Below are positions 1 to 5,693 of a stretch of DNA of 6,403 bases, piece after piece. The stretch is from Deltaproteobacteria bacterium (GTDB taxonomy: Bacteria; Desulfobacterota; Desulfobacteria; Desulfobacterales; JAUVKB01). A program made the translations under genes and the position numbers. The stretch spans positions 1 through 6,403 of the forward strand of contig JAUVKB010000124.1 in assembly GCA_030596405.1 (NCBI GenBank), written 5' to 3'. The first letter of the stretch is position 1. Each line of letters begins with the position of its first letter. Below the pieces are notes generated by a model. The model saw only the letters and a list, made by a program, of their open reading frames with translations. It searched no databases and was not told where the DNA came from.

Positions 1-698
1 ATCACAATATTGACGTTAACGAGGCTATTGGACTGGGCAAGATGGGCATCAGCACGGTCCTCAACTGGAACAATGAAGGGGATGCAAGCGATGCTGTTAT
101 TCCTATTGTCAAGAGCGATATATTCGGTAATGCCACTACGGATATTGCTGTCCTGGAATCTTCCATGGACAGGCAGCCGATTGCGGCCGGCATGAAGATG
201 CTGATGATCGGCGGCGGCAACGCGGGTGCAGCCTGGTATGACGTTTGCCAGCCAAGCGGGGGGGCTTATCCTCAAAATATGGATGTTGTTACCGCGCAGA
301 CCGGAGATTTCAGGTGGTTTAACCGGATCGTCCTCGGCGTGGGCCCGGACTGCGAGCTGGTCACCACCGGCTATTGCCAGGCCGCGGGTATCTGCCCCAG
401 CTATGAGAGGGGCGCGTCCCAGAGTACGGCATGGGGTTACTACTGCATGGTGCTGCCCCGCATGCAGGCCACCATCGACCAGATGGAAGCCGCAGGCTCA
501 ATAGCCGCAGGCCAGATGAGAACGATTACCGTCGAGGCCGCAGGCGATGACGCAGCTGCGAACCCGCAGCAAATCGACGTTGATCTGCTTGCGCCTTATG
601 ACAAGATCGCTGAATTCGATGTATTCTGCCCGGAAGGTCATCTGTGGCCTGAAATCGCTGAGATGTGGGAAATTGTGACTATCCACACCACGATATAA
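1..698 (+). CDS. Large pseudopilin-like protein, 3' part (5' end outside window)
   Basis: The frame is open from base 3 to the TAA at 696-698, giving 231 residues with no upstream stop, so the true start lies outside the window. An ATG at 42 is internal, because homology begins upstream of it. The visible part has no recognised enzyme motif, but it aligns throughout with the C-terminal two thirds of the prepilin at 1998-2972: MGIS-VL-WN (residues 14-22), LMIGGG (67-72), RIVLG-G-DC (108-117), a CP pair (131-132), VLPR (150-153), EFDV (204-207) and a GH pair near the C-terminus. I therefore infer that the missing N-terminus carries a type IV prepilin leader and hydrophobic helix, and that the protein is an exported filament subunit. 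Six cysteines are visible (82, 117, 125, 131, 148, 209); 117 and 131 are shared with the paralogue and may form a disulfide. A terminator hairpin follows directly. The domain's function is unknown. Confidence 0.85.
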   Translation, partial: HNIDVNEAIGLGKMGISTVLNWNNEGDASDAVIPIVKSDIFGNATTDIAVLESSMDRQPIAAGMKMLMIGGGNAGAAWYDVCQPSGGAYPQNMDVVTAQTGDFRWFNRIVLGVGPDCELVTTGYCQAAGICPSYERGASQSTAWGYYCMVLPRMQATIDQMEAAGSIAAGQMRTITVEAAGDDAAANPQQIDVDLLAPYDKIAEFDVFCPEGHLWPEIAEMWEIVTIHTTI

Positions 699-728
699 TC
701 TGACAGGATAATCGCAACAAGCGGAAAA

Positions 729-773
729 AGCATGCCTGCCCTTTTTATAAAGGGCAGGCATGCTATTATTTTC
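729..773 (+). terminator. Rho-independent terminator hairpin after gene 1
   Basis: A perfect 16-bp stem (729-744 with 749-764) closes on a 4-base loop (TTAT) and is followed by a T-rich run, ATTATTTTC. A run of five A (725-729) lies on the upstream side, so the hairpin could also act on the other strand. It lies about 30 bases after the stop of gene 1 and about 30 bases before the next start, which suggests that gene 2 begins a new transcript or is only partly read through. Its arm contains TGCCTGCCC, the core of the repeat family seen further along, so it may derive from that family. Confidence 0.8.
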
Positions 774-795
774 AGACCTGATAAATTGAACGCAT

Positions 796-1935
796 ATGAA
801 AACCTTTAAAACATACATTTGTATTATCCAGGGCATGGTGTTTCTTTTTTTATCTTCCGCCCATGTTTTTGCCGTCACGCCCGAGGTTGAAAAGGCCGGC
901 AATTCAACCATGTCCATCGAGTTTTTCGACAAAGAAGACGGAAAGCTCATAAGAAAAGGATGCGGCGTGGTCATAGATCAAAAGGGATCGATTTTAGTCT
1001 ATAACATGCTCTTCCGCAAGGCCCTGTGGGCCACGGCTCGTACCGATTCAGGCGGTCCATATCCTGTAGAAGGGATCTGCGGTGAAAACAGGGACATTAA
1101 ATTATGGGAGGCAGTTCTCAAGACAGAGGGTACGGCCATAGCGCCGGCATCCCTTGCCGCGCTGCCGCCGGCTGTGGGAGACCGTGTTTTCATGAAAAAC
1201 CCCTGGAAAAAGGGAGACGGATTTTTAGAGGGTAAGGTACTGAAAAAAAATGGGGCAAAAGTCAAGCTCCTGTTTTCCTCGAATGTCCCGGCAAACTTAA
1301 AGGGCGCTCCCATCTTTGATTGCAGCGGAAAAATCGCTGGAATACTGACGGACGTGAGCATGAAAAAGGAGAGTCCTTACGCGCTGGCTGTCACGGTGAC
1401 TTCCGATATCAGGTTTAACGAATTCAACCCGCTGGGCATCCTGGACTGGAAGCTCAAGCTGGAAAAAGAGTGGAAGGAAAGCCCAAAAGGGATACGGCAT
1501 GCCGCCAACTATCATATCATGAGCAAAGACTACAAATCCGCCATCCCGCTGCTCAAAAAACTGGTTAAAAAGGTGCCGGCCCAGGCGGACGCCTGGTCAC
1601 GGCTGGGCTACGCATACGGAAAGTCGGATGAGTTCGGCAAATCAATCGAGGCCTACCAGAAAGTAATAGAACTCGCGCCGGACAATCCCCGGAACCACTT
1701 CAACCTTGGCCAGGCCTTTGCCGGGGCGGGACAATATAAAGAAGCTGTGGAAGCAACTCAAAAGGCGATTTCCATGGATCCTGACAATCACTGGGCCCAC
1801 TATAACCTGGGGGTTGTTTATCTGGCCATGGGCAATGTTGAAAGCGCCATGAAGGAAAAAGAGATCCTGGAAAAATTAAGGCCTAATCTGGCGCAGCGGC
1901 TTGTCAGTATGAAAGAGAAAGGGGTGAGCAGGTGA
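796..1935 (+). CDS. Secreted degenerate trypsin-like / TPR-repeat protein
   Basis: 379 residues. An N-terminal signal peptide (K2, K5, then a hydrophobic stretch 7-21) ends in VFA at 24-26, a likely signal peptidase I site, so the protein is probably periplasmic. Residues about 33-205 look like a trypsin/DegP-type fold. GCGVVIDQKGSIL (55-67) matches the strand that precedes the catalytic His, and NLKGAPIFDCSGKIAGI (167-183) matches the GNSGGP-loop region. The catalytic His position reads Met (NML, 70-72) and the Ser position reads Lys169, so it is probably a pseudoprotease used for binding. About four TPR units follow (roughly 233-261, 264-297, 298-331, 332-365) with typical A--LG-AY, A---Y-KAI-L-P periodicity. 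This arrangement suggests a periplasmic scaffold for the filament machine encoded around it. No strong ribosome-binding site precedes the ATG; the start is chosen because the signal peptide begins there. The last codons (VSR-stop) lie in a repeat. The partner protein is unknown. Confidence 0.88.
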   Translation: MKTFKTYICIIQGMVFLFLSSAHVFAVTPEVEKAGNSTMSIEFFDKEDGKLIRKGCGVVIDQKGSILVYNMLFRKALWATARTDSGGPYPVEGICGENRDIKLWEAVLKTEGTAIAPASLAALPPAVGDRVFMKNPWKKGDGFLEGKVLKKNGAKVKLLFSSNVPANLKGAPIFDCSGKIAGILTDVSMKKESPYALAVTVTSDIRFNEFNPLGILDWKLKLEKEWKESPKGIRHAANYHIMSKDYKSAIPLLKKLVKKVPAQADAWSRLGYAYGKSDEFGKSIEAYQKVIELAPDNPRNHFNLGQAFAGAGQYKEAVEATQKAISMDPDNHWAHYNLGVVYLAMGNVESAMKEKEILEKLRPNLAQRLVSMKEKGVSR

Positions 1936-1970
1936 GAAAGGTGTAGGGGCAAACCTTGTGTTTGCCCTGT
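1924..1970 (+). repeat. Palindromic border repeat, copy A (plus orientation)
   Basis: GTGAGCAGGTGAG (1924-1936) and GTAGGGGCA (1943-1951) match the flank and core of the repeat found in opposite orientation at 3778-3820. The core forms a hairpin: GGGCAAAC (1947-1954) pairs with GTTTGCCC (1960-1967) over a 5-base loop. The left flank encodes the last residues and the TGA stop (1933-1935) of the preceding gene. The hairpin lies between that stop and the ribosome-binding site of the next gene and has no T-run, so it looks like an intercistronic structure rather than a terminator. It differs from copy B in the arms, but pairing is kept. Confidence 0.7.
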
Positions 1971-1984
1971 AAAAAGGCAAGAAA

Positions 1985-1989
1985 AGGAG
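1985..1989 (+). promoter_or_regulatory. Ribosome-binding site fixing the start at 1998
   Basis: AGGAG lies 8 bases before ATG 1998. It decides against the in-frame TTG at 1956, which lies in the loop of repeat copy A, and gives a prepilin leader of normal length (12 residues). Confidence 0.85.
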
Positions 1990-1997
1990 AAACAAAA

Positions 1998-2972
1998 ATG
2001 AATATATTAAAGACAGTATCAAATAAAAAAGGCTTTACCATGCTGGAGCTTCTCTGGGTTTTGGTGATTATCGGCTTTTTAACCGCCATGATTGCTCCAA
2101 GGCTCGGCGGGGTGTCCCAAAAGGCCGAGGCCAAAGTAAACGAGGCGAACCTGAAAGACACAAAAAAATGCGTGGAAACCTTTCAGCAGGATTTTTCCGG
2201 CGATTTACCGGACAAACTGATCAACCTTATGCTGGCCGATGATGACGGCATTGCTGCGGCTGCCGGCGACTGTATCAAGCCTGACGTGGAAGATGTAACG
2301 ATTGATGGAATGGAAAGCATATCAAATGATTTTAATGATCGCTGCATTTTGACCGAGCATGTCTTAAGCGCGGACGAGGCAACTGAGTTGCGGGCTATGG
2401 GAATAAGCGAGGTTTTGTCATGGAATCATCCTGATGATCCGAATTATGTTGCAGCAACCCATGCCAACCGTTTTGACCGGGTGGATGTTGCAGCCGGTGT
2501 TGTGGTTCTGATGATCGGCGGAGGCGCAGCAGACCCAACAGCCGCCATAACGCCTGATACCGGTTTTGACGGGCTCGGCGAAGATATCGGAAACCCTGAA
2601 TGGCTGTACAGGATTGTCCTGGGCATCGGCCAGGATTGCGGGATGGTCAGTGAATACTATATTGAGGCTGCGCCCCTGTGCCCTGATGGATTGAACAATA
2701 GACAGTATTTTTACAACTACTACGGCATTGTTCTGCCGAGGCTTGCGAAAACCCTTGACCGATTCGGGGCATTGACTTTTGATGATGATGACTTGGATGG
2801 TTATCTGGATTTTGACGTTATAGACAGGGATGACACAACGTCGGGCCAGGTAAAAAGGGTACAGCTCAAAGATATGACTGCTTCGCAGTTTGACATCGTA
2901 AATGCCACGGGACACGGCAGGCAGGAGGATGTGAAATTCTGGCGGCTATACAATGACGGCGACGGGTTATAA
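1998..2972 (+). CDS. Large type IV prepilin-like protein with acidic Ca-loop motif
   Basis: 324 residues from ATG 1998. The leader MNILKTVSNKKG ends in the prepilin peptidase site G12/F13, followed by FTMLE with Glu at +5 (E17) and a hydrophobic helix to about residue 31, so it should be processed, N-methylated and inserted in the inner membrane before filament assembly. A tryptophan at +8 is unusual in this helix. The charged helix to about 66 is followed by a large C-terminal domain paralogous to the gene at the window start (MGIS-VLSWN 134-143, LMIGGG 171-176, RIVLGIGQDC 205-214, CP 228-229, VLPR 245-248). Residues 263-271 read D-D-D-L-D-G-Y-L-D, fitting the DxDxDGxxD calcium-binding loop; the paralogue lacks it. 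At 324 residues it is about twice the length of GspG, so it may be a minor or specialised subunit rather than the main one. Its end overlaps or abuts the next gene, indicating co-translation. Confidence 0.9.
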   Translation: MNILKTVSNKKGFTMLELLWVLVIIGFLTAMIAPRLGGVSQKAEAKVNEANLKDTKKCVETFQQDFSGDLPDKLINLMLADDDGIAAAAGDCIKPDVEDVTIDGMESISNDFNDRCILTEHVLSADEATELRAMGISEVLSWNHPDDPNYVAATHANRFDRVDVAAGVVVLMIGGGAADPTAAITPDTGFDGLGEDIGNPEWLYRIVLGIGQDCGMVSEYYIEAAPLCPDGLNNRQYFYNYYGIVLPRLAKTLDRFGALTFDDDDLDGYLDFDVIDRDDTTSGQVKRVQLKDMTASQFDIVNATGHGRQEDVKFWRLYNDGDGL

Positions 2973-3567
2973 AAAAATGAACAGCAAAGGCTTTACCCTT
3001 GCGGAGATAATTATCGTCCTTTTCATCATCGGTTTTTTGGTGGGAGGTGTCGCCATGGTGGCTGGACGGGCTCAGGAAAAAGGCGCGGTCATCACCACCT
3101 TAAGCGAGATGGATAACATCAAAAAATCGGTTCGGGAAAGATTTTATGCGGATCTGGGGCTTGTCCCGGAAGATGCGGCAAACCCCGAGTACTCAACCCG
3201 GTATCTTTGCCTTGTAAATGACGGGGCCGGAAATCCTGAATATCAGGAGATGCGCAATTTTGCCGGAAACGACGGCCTGATGACGTGGAATAAATTCACA
3301 GGACGCGGCTGGCGCAGCCCTTATATGGAGCCGGATACACGCTACCATGATACTGTTGACAACGAATGGTACCCCGTGCTTGCGGATTCGTGGGGCAGTC
3401 TCTACCGCATCCTGATGAATCCTTCACAGGACAGGGATTCGGCGCGCATTGTCAGTTTCGGAGCCAATGGGACGGATGACGGCGGAACTGTTTTTCCCGT
3501 GCCCGCGGATATCGGCGATGATCTGGTTATGTTTATATTTGGCGGGGGTGAGTTGCGGGGCGGGTGA
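2953..3567 (+). CDS. GspG-like pseudopilin
   Basis: 204 residues from ATG 2953, which overlaps the previous gene by 20 bases. An in-frame ATG at 2977, just 4 bases after the previous stop, is an equally good start and would give the 5-residue leader MNSKG. Neither has a strong ribosome-binding site, and the AGGAGG at 2923 is too far away. The prepilin site is G13/F14 (FTLAE, Glu+5 = E18), followed by a hydrophobic helix to about 36 and an amphipathic helix to about 65. The C-terminal part carries the GspG-type pattern: GWRSPY (119-124), DSWGSLYRI (145-153), SFGANGTDDGG (168-178) and DIGDDLV (186-192). In GspG the equivalent loop near the C-terminus binds calcium; whether this one does is inference. 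The likely role is a pseudopilus subunit, possibly the major one because it is the smallest and closest to GspG. The stop codon falls in repeat copy B. Confidence 0.88.
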   Translation: MTATGYKKMNSKGFTLAEIIIVLFIIGFLVGGVAMVAGRAQEKGAVITTLSEMDNIKKSVRERFYADLGLVPEDAANPEYSTRYLCLVNDGAGNPEYQEMRNFAGNDGLMTWNKFTGRGWRSPYMEPDTRYHDTVDNEWYPVLADSWGSLYRILMNPSQDRDSARIVSFGANGTDDGGTVFPVPADIGDDLVMFIFGGGELRGG

Positions 3568-3598
3568 GCAGTAGGGGCAGGTCTCGTGCCTGCCCTGT
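3560..3598 (+). repeat. Palindromic border repeat, copy B (plus orientation)
   Basis: The core 3571-3595 (GTAGGGGCAGG, spacer, CCTGCCC) matches the reverse complement of 3778-3802 at 24 of 25 bases. GGGCAGG (3575-3581) pairs with CCTGCCC (3589-3595). The flank GCGGGTGAGCA (3560-3570) also matches the flank of the inverted copy and contains the TGA stop of the GspG-like gene (3565-3567). No T-run follows, so termination is doubtful. Confidence 0.75.
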
Positions 3599-3702
3599 GT
3601 GAAAGAGGACAAATACACAGACAGGACAACAAGCAAAGAACTGCACAAATTGTATAACAAAATAATCGGAAAATTAGTGAATATGGGAAACAATCCCAAG
3701 CC
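3599..3702 (+). other. AT-rich intergenic spacer before gene 5
   Basis: This stretch of about 100 bases separates repeat copy B from ATG 3703. I see no convincing promoter or strong ribosome-binding site. A short inverted repeat, GGGA-AACAA-TCCC (3685-3697), lies just before the start codon and could fold over the start region. An ATG at 3683 opens only a 15-codon frame. Confidence 0.4.
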
Positions 3703-4722
3703 ATGGATATTAAAAACAAAAAAAATATAAAACCCGCTTTTCCATCGGGCAGACACGGGGGCATGCCCCTGCACATCGGGCAGGCACAAGACCTGCCCCT
3801 ACACCTGCCCACCCGCTCACTTTCCCATTGGGCAGGCACATGGGCCTACACCCGCTTCCCAAAAGGATTCACACTCCTCGAGCTGGTAATAGTTATCGCC
3901 ATCATCGGTTTTCTAACCATGATCATGACCGGCGTATATTCAGGGGAAGATGATCAGGCGCGGTTTGAACAGACACGCGCGCAGATGGAGGAGATAAAAA
4001 AAGCCCTGCTTGGAGACTCCGGTATCTATACCAACGGCCAGAGGCAGTTTTCCGGTTATATTGCGGATATCGGTGGACTCCCTGCTCTTGAAGATGTTTC
4101 AGGCACTCCTCTTGATACTTCGGACGATCAACCCAAAGGGCTCTGGGACCAGGGCGTTTTGCCTGACTGGGAGCATAAACCAGCGTCAAGGACATGGATG
4201 GGGTGGCGGGGAGCGTATCTCGAAACGCCCCCGGACGGCGTGCTGAAAGACGGATGGGGCAGCCCTTTTGTCTTTTCAGTCAGCAATGGAGACTTTGCCA
4301 TTGAAAGCTATGGAGCTGATCTTTGCGATGACACGGGCGGTGAAACAGGCTTTGACACGGATCTGGAAATAACTGTCAAACAGACCGAATATCGAGGCGC
4401 GGTGGCAGGAAGGGCAACCGGCTTTACTGCCGGAAATGAAGCCAGCATAAGAGTAAGGCTTTATATATCCATAGATGGCGCAGAGCAGGCCGAAACCATG
4501 GATGCCGGCGTTGCTGCAGATGGCTATTTCCGTTTTGAACCGCGTGATCCGGCTGAACCTGACCCGGAACCGGCAGGCAGCGGAAGAAAATATGTAAATA
4601 TACCTGCGGGCATTAGAAGCATCTATGTTTTTGACATAGCAAGCCCGCCCGCCAACCCGAATCCTCTGATTTTCGCTGTTGAGCCGGCTGGAAACTGGAT
4701 CGGGGATGTAGAGGTGCAATGA
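3703..4722 (+). CDS. GspG-like pseudopilin with repeat-derived long leader and extra C-terminal domain
   Basis: 339 residues from ATG 3703. The prepilin cleavage site is G55/F56 (FTLLE, Glu+5 = E60) followed by a normal hydrophobic helix to about 75, so the leader is 55 residues, far longer than usual. Residues about 11-53 are encoded by palindromic repeats (see 3733-3861); the only other in-frame ATG is 3763 (M21), and no start codon lies between the repeats and the cleavage site. The mature part follows the family pattern: KKALLGDS (99-106), GYIADIGGLP (118-127), GWRGAYLETP (167-176), DGWGSPFVF (183-191), SYGAD...GG (202-213). Residues about 225-339 form an added, probably beta-rich domain ending in IPAGIRSIYVF, which resembles the end of the next gene product. 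It shares its stop with the start of the next gene (ATGA), so the two are co-translated. The role is inferred to be a minor pseudopilin; the start is uncertain. Confidence 0.85.
   Translation: MDIKNKKNIKPAFPSGRHGGMPLHIGQAQDLPLHLPTRSLSHWAGTWAYTRFPKGFTLLELVIVIAIIGFLTMIMTGVYSGEDDQARFEQTRAQMEEIKKALLGDSGIYTNGQRQFSGYIADIGGLPALEDVSGTPLDTSDDQPKGLWDQGVLPDWEHKPASRTWMGWRGAYLETPPDGVLKDGWGSPFVFSVSNGDFAIESYGADLCDDTGGETGFDTDLEITVKQTEYRGAVAGRATGFTAGNEASIRVRLYISIDGAEQAETMDAGVAADGYFRFEPRDPAEPDPEPAGSGRKYVNIPAGIRSIYVFDIASPPANPNPLIFAVEPAGNWIGDVEVQ
3733..3861 (-). repeat. Block of degenerate palindromic repeats inside a prepilin leader
   Basis: Read on the minus strand, this block holds three related copies: E (about 3830-3850, truncated, TGTAGGCCCATGTGCCTGCCC is split by changes), C (3778-3820, nearly perfect) and D (3733-3772, with the palindrome GGGGCATGCCCC at 3758-3769). 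On the plus strand the phrase CCCGCT followed by TTCC(C)A recurs at 3733, 3812 and 3851, and (A)T(C/T)GGGCAG recurs at about 3745, 3775 and 3828, showing a tandem structure. The block is in frame, free of stop codons and encodes residues 11-53 of the prepilin. Confidence 0.75.
3778..3820 (-). repeat. Palindromic border repeat, copy C (minus orientation)
   Basis: The reverse complement begins GTGAGCGGGTGGGCAGG and continues into the core GTAGGGGCAGG...CCTGCCC. The core is 24/25 identical to copy B, and the flank matches copies A (GTGAGCAGGTGAG) and B (GCGGGTGAGCA). It is the best-preserved copy in the leader block and encodes prepilin residues about 26-40. Because it is inverted relative to copy B, the two could pair in RNA across the start of this gene. 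Confidence 0.75.
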
Positions 4723-5693
4723 TGACCGGTATTCTGAAACCTGTTAATTCCTGCAACGGATATATGCTTCTGGCGGTCTCCTTGCTGCTCACGGTATTTA
4801 TGAGCACTGTTTTAGTCTGCTCCTTTGTGGCGGGTCATGGTTCTGATGATGACTTTCGGTACGTAAAAACAAATCTATGCATAAAAAAAGTCAGACAGGC
4901 ACTTTCAGGAAAACAGTCTGAAGCGTGCTGCGGTTTTATAAGCGACTACGGAGAGCCGGATAACATGACGCCATTTGCACCAGAGGATAATTTTACAGGA
5001 GTTCTGTTAAACCGGCAAAGTGTCCCCGCATGGCAGGGATGGTCTCACAGCGGCTCGCCCGAAGAATTCTGGGCAGGATACAGGGGCGTTCGTTATCTCG
5101 CTCCTTACGCTGGTGAATGGAACGACACTCCTCCTTTCCCCCATGATTTTTCAGATGGCTGGGGAAATCCGGTTAAAGTAATATTTATTCAGGATACAAC
5201 GCCCGAGCATACTGTCATGGAAATAAAGAGTTTCGGCAGCAACGGGCTTTCAGGCGGAACAGGAAGCTATCAGGAAGATGTGAAAGATATTTTTTACTGG
5301 AAAAGGGCTGTAACATTGACTCTTTCTTTTGATGCAGGGAGTCTTGGCCTTCCGGAAGGTCAAAATGTGGATGTTGAAGCCAGGCTGGTCTACCCTTTTC
5401 ATGGAGCCGTCACATCCAAAAGTCAGACAGAAACCCTGACCATAACAGCCGGCACGGGAAGCAGTAAATATGATTTCCCGATCAATCCGCCAGGCAATAT
5501 GGATCCGCAAAAATTTCCAGCGGGCTCAAGAAAGATAATATTTATCTTAAAAACCGATCTTGGGCCATGGGGAGGGCCCGTTGTTGACACGCTTCTTGCC
5601 GACAGGATAATTCTTGTCCCGTCATATCCGGCTGCTTCGGATCCTCCGGAGCCGCCGGATCCATATCTTGCAGATGAGGAGGTTGTTATTTGA
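4719..5693 (+). CDS. Pseudopilin lacking Glu5, GspK-like position
   Basis: 324 residues. The ATG at 4719 overlaps the previous stop (ATGA). A second ATG at 4722 is better spaced (5 bases) from GAGGTG at 4711-4716 and may be the real start. The N-terminus keeps a prepilin layout: a short leader to G14, then YMLLA and a hydrophobic helix to about 37, but +5 is Ala19 instead of Glu, as in GspK-type tip pseudopilins. The rest is homologous to the preceding gene: ALSGK (61-65), CGFISDYGEP (71-80), WAGYRGVRYLAP (118-129), DGWGNPVKV (146-154), SFGSNGLSGG (171-180). A beta-rich C-terminal domain (about 198-300) contains FPAGSRKIIFI, which matches the preceding protein. The C-terminus is proline-rich (PSYPAASDPPEPPDP). 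It is not a sequence match to the large GspK alpha domain, so the GspK role rests on position and the missing Glu. Cysteines 70-71 are adjacent, which is unusual. Confidence 0.85.
   Translation: MMTGILKPVNSCNGYMLLAVSLLLTVFMSTVLVCSFVAGHGSDDDFRYVKTNLCIKKVRQALSGKQSEACCGFISDYGEPDNMTPFAPEDNFTGVLLNRQSVPAWQGWSHSGSPEEFWAGYRGVRYLAPYAGEWNDTPPFPHDFSDGWGNPVKVIFIQDTTPEHTVMEIKSFGSNGLSGGTGSYQEDVKDIFYWKRAVTLTLSFDAGSLGLPEGQNVDVEARLVYPFHGAVTSKSQTETLTITAGTGSSKYDFPINPPGNMDPQKFPAGSRKIIFILKTDLGPWGGPVVDTLLADRIILVPSYPAASDPPEPPDPYLADEEVVI
5677..5682 (+). promoter_or_regulatory. Ribosome-binding site fixing a TTG start at 5690
   Basis: A perfect AGGAGG lies inside the end of the pseudopilin gene, 7 bases before TTG 5690. 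The TTG overlaps the TGA stop of that gene (TTGA). No ATG lies near it in this frame, so the TTG start is well supported. Confidence 0.85.

Noticed and set aside
1042..1059. TDSGGP in the TPR protein (residues 83-88), like the trypsin GDSGGP active-site motif.
   Set aside because: It lies only about 12 residues after the His-site strand; the true Ser loop should come about 100 residues later, where NLKGAP is found. Treated as chance.
1956..1997. In-frame TTG start at 1956 extending the large prepilin by 14 residues.
   Set aside because: It lies in the loop of repeat hairpin A and has no ribosome-binding site, while ATG 1998 has AGGAG at ideal spacing and gives a normal leader.
2418..2915. 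A minus-strand open frame of 165 codons opposite the large prepilin.
   Set aside because: It has no family motif and no ribosome-binding site, and the plus-strand gene in the same place has clear homology to gene 1.
3653..3658. TATAAC as a -10 promoter box before gene 5.
   Set aside because: No acceptable -35 box lies at 16-18 bases upstream, and AT-rich spacers give such matches by chance.
3683..3730. A 15-codon frame (MGNNPKPW...) overlapping the start of gene 5.
   Set aside because: It has a weak ribosome-binding site and is too short to support. It could be a leader peptide but nothing in the sequence shows it.
3733..3861. A CRISPR array as explanation for the repeat block.
   Set aside because: The copies are degenerate, unevenly spaced and partly overlapping, with no unique spacers of constant length and no cas genes.
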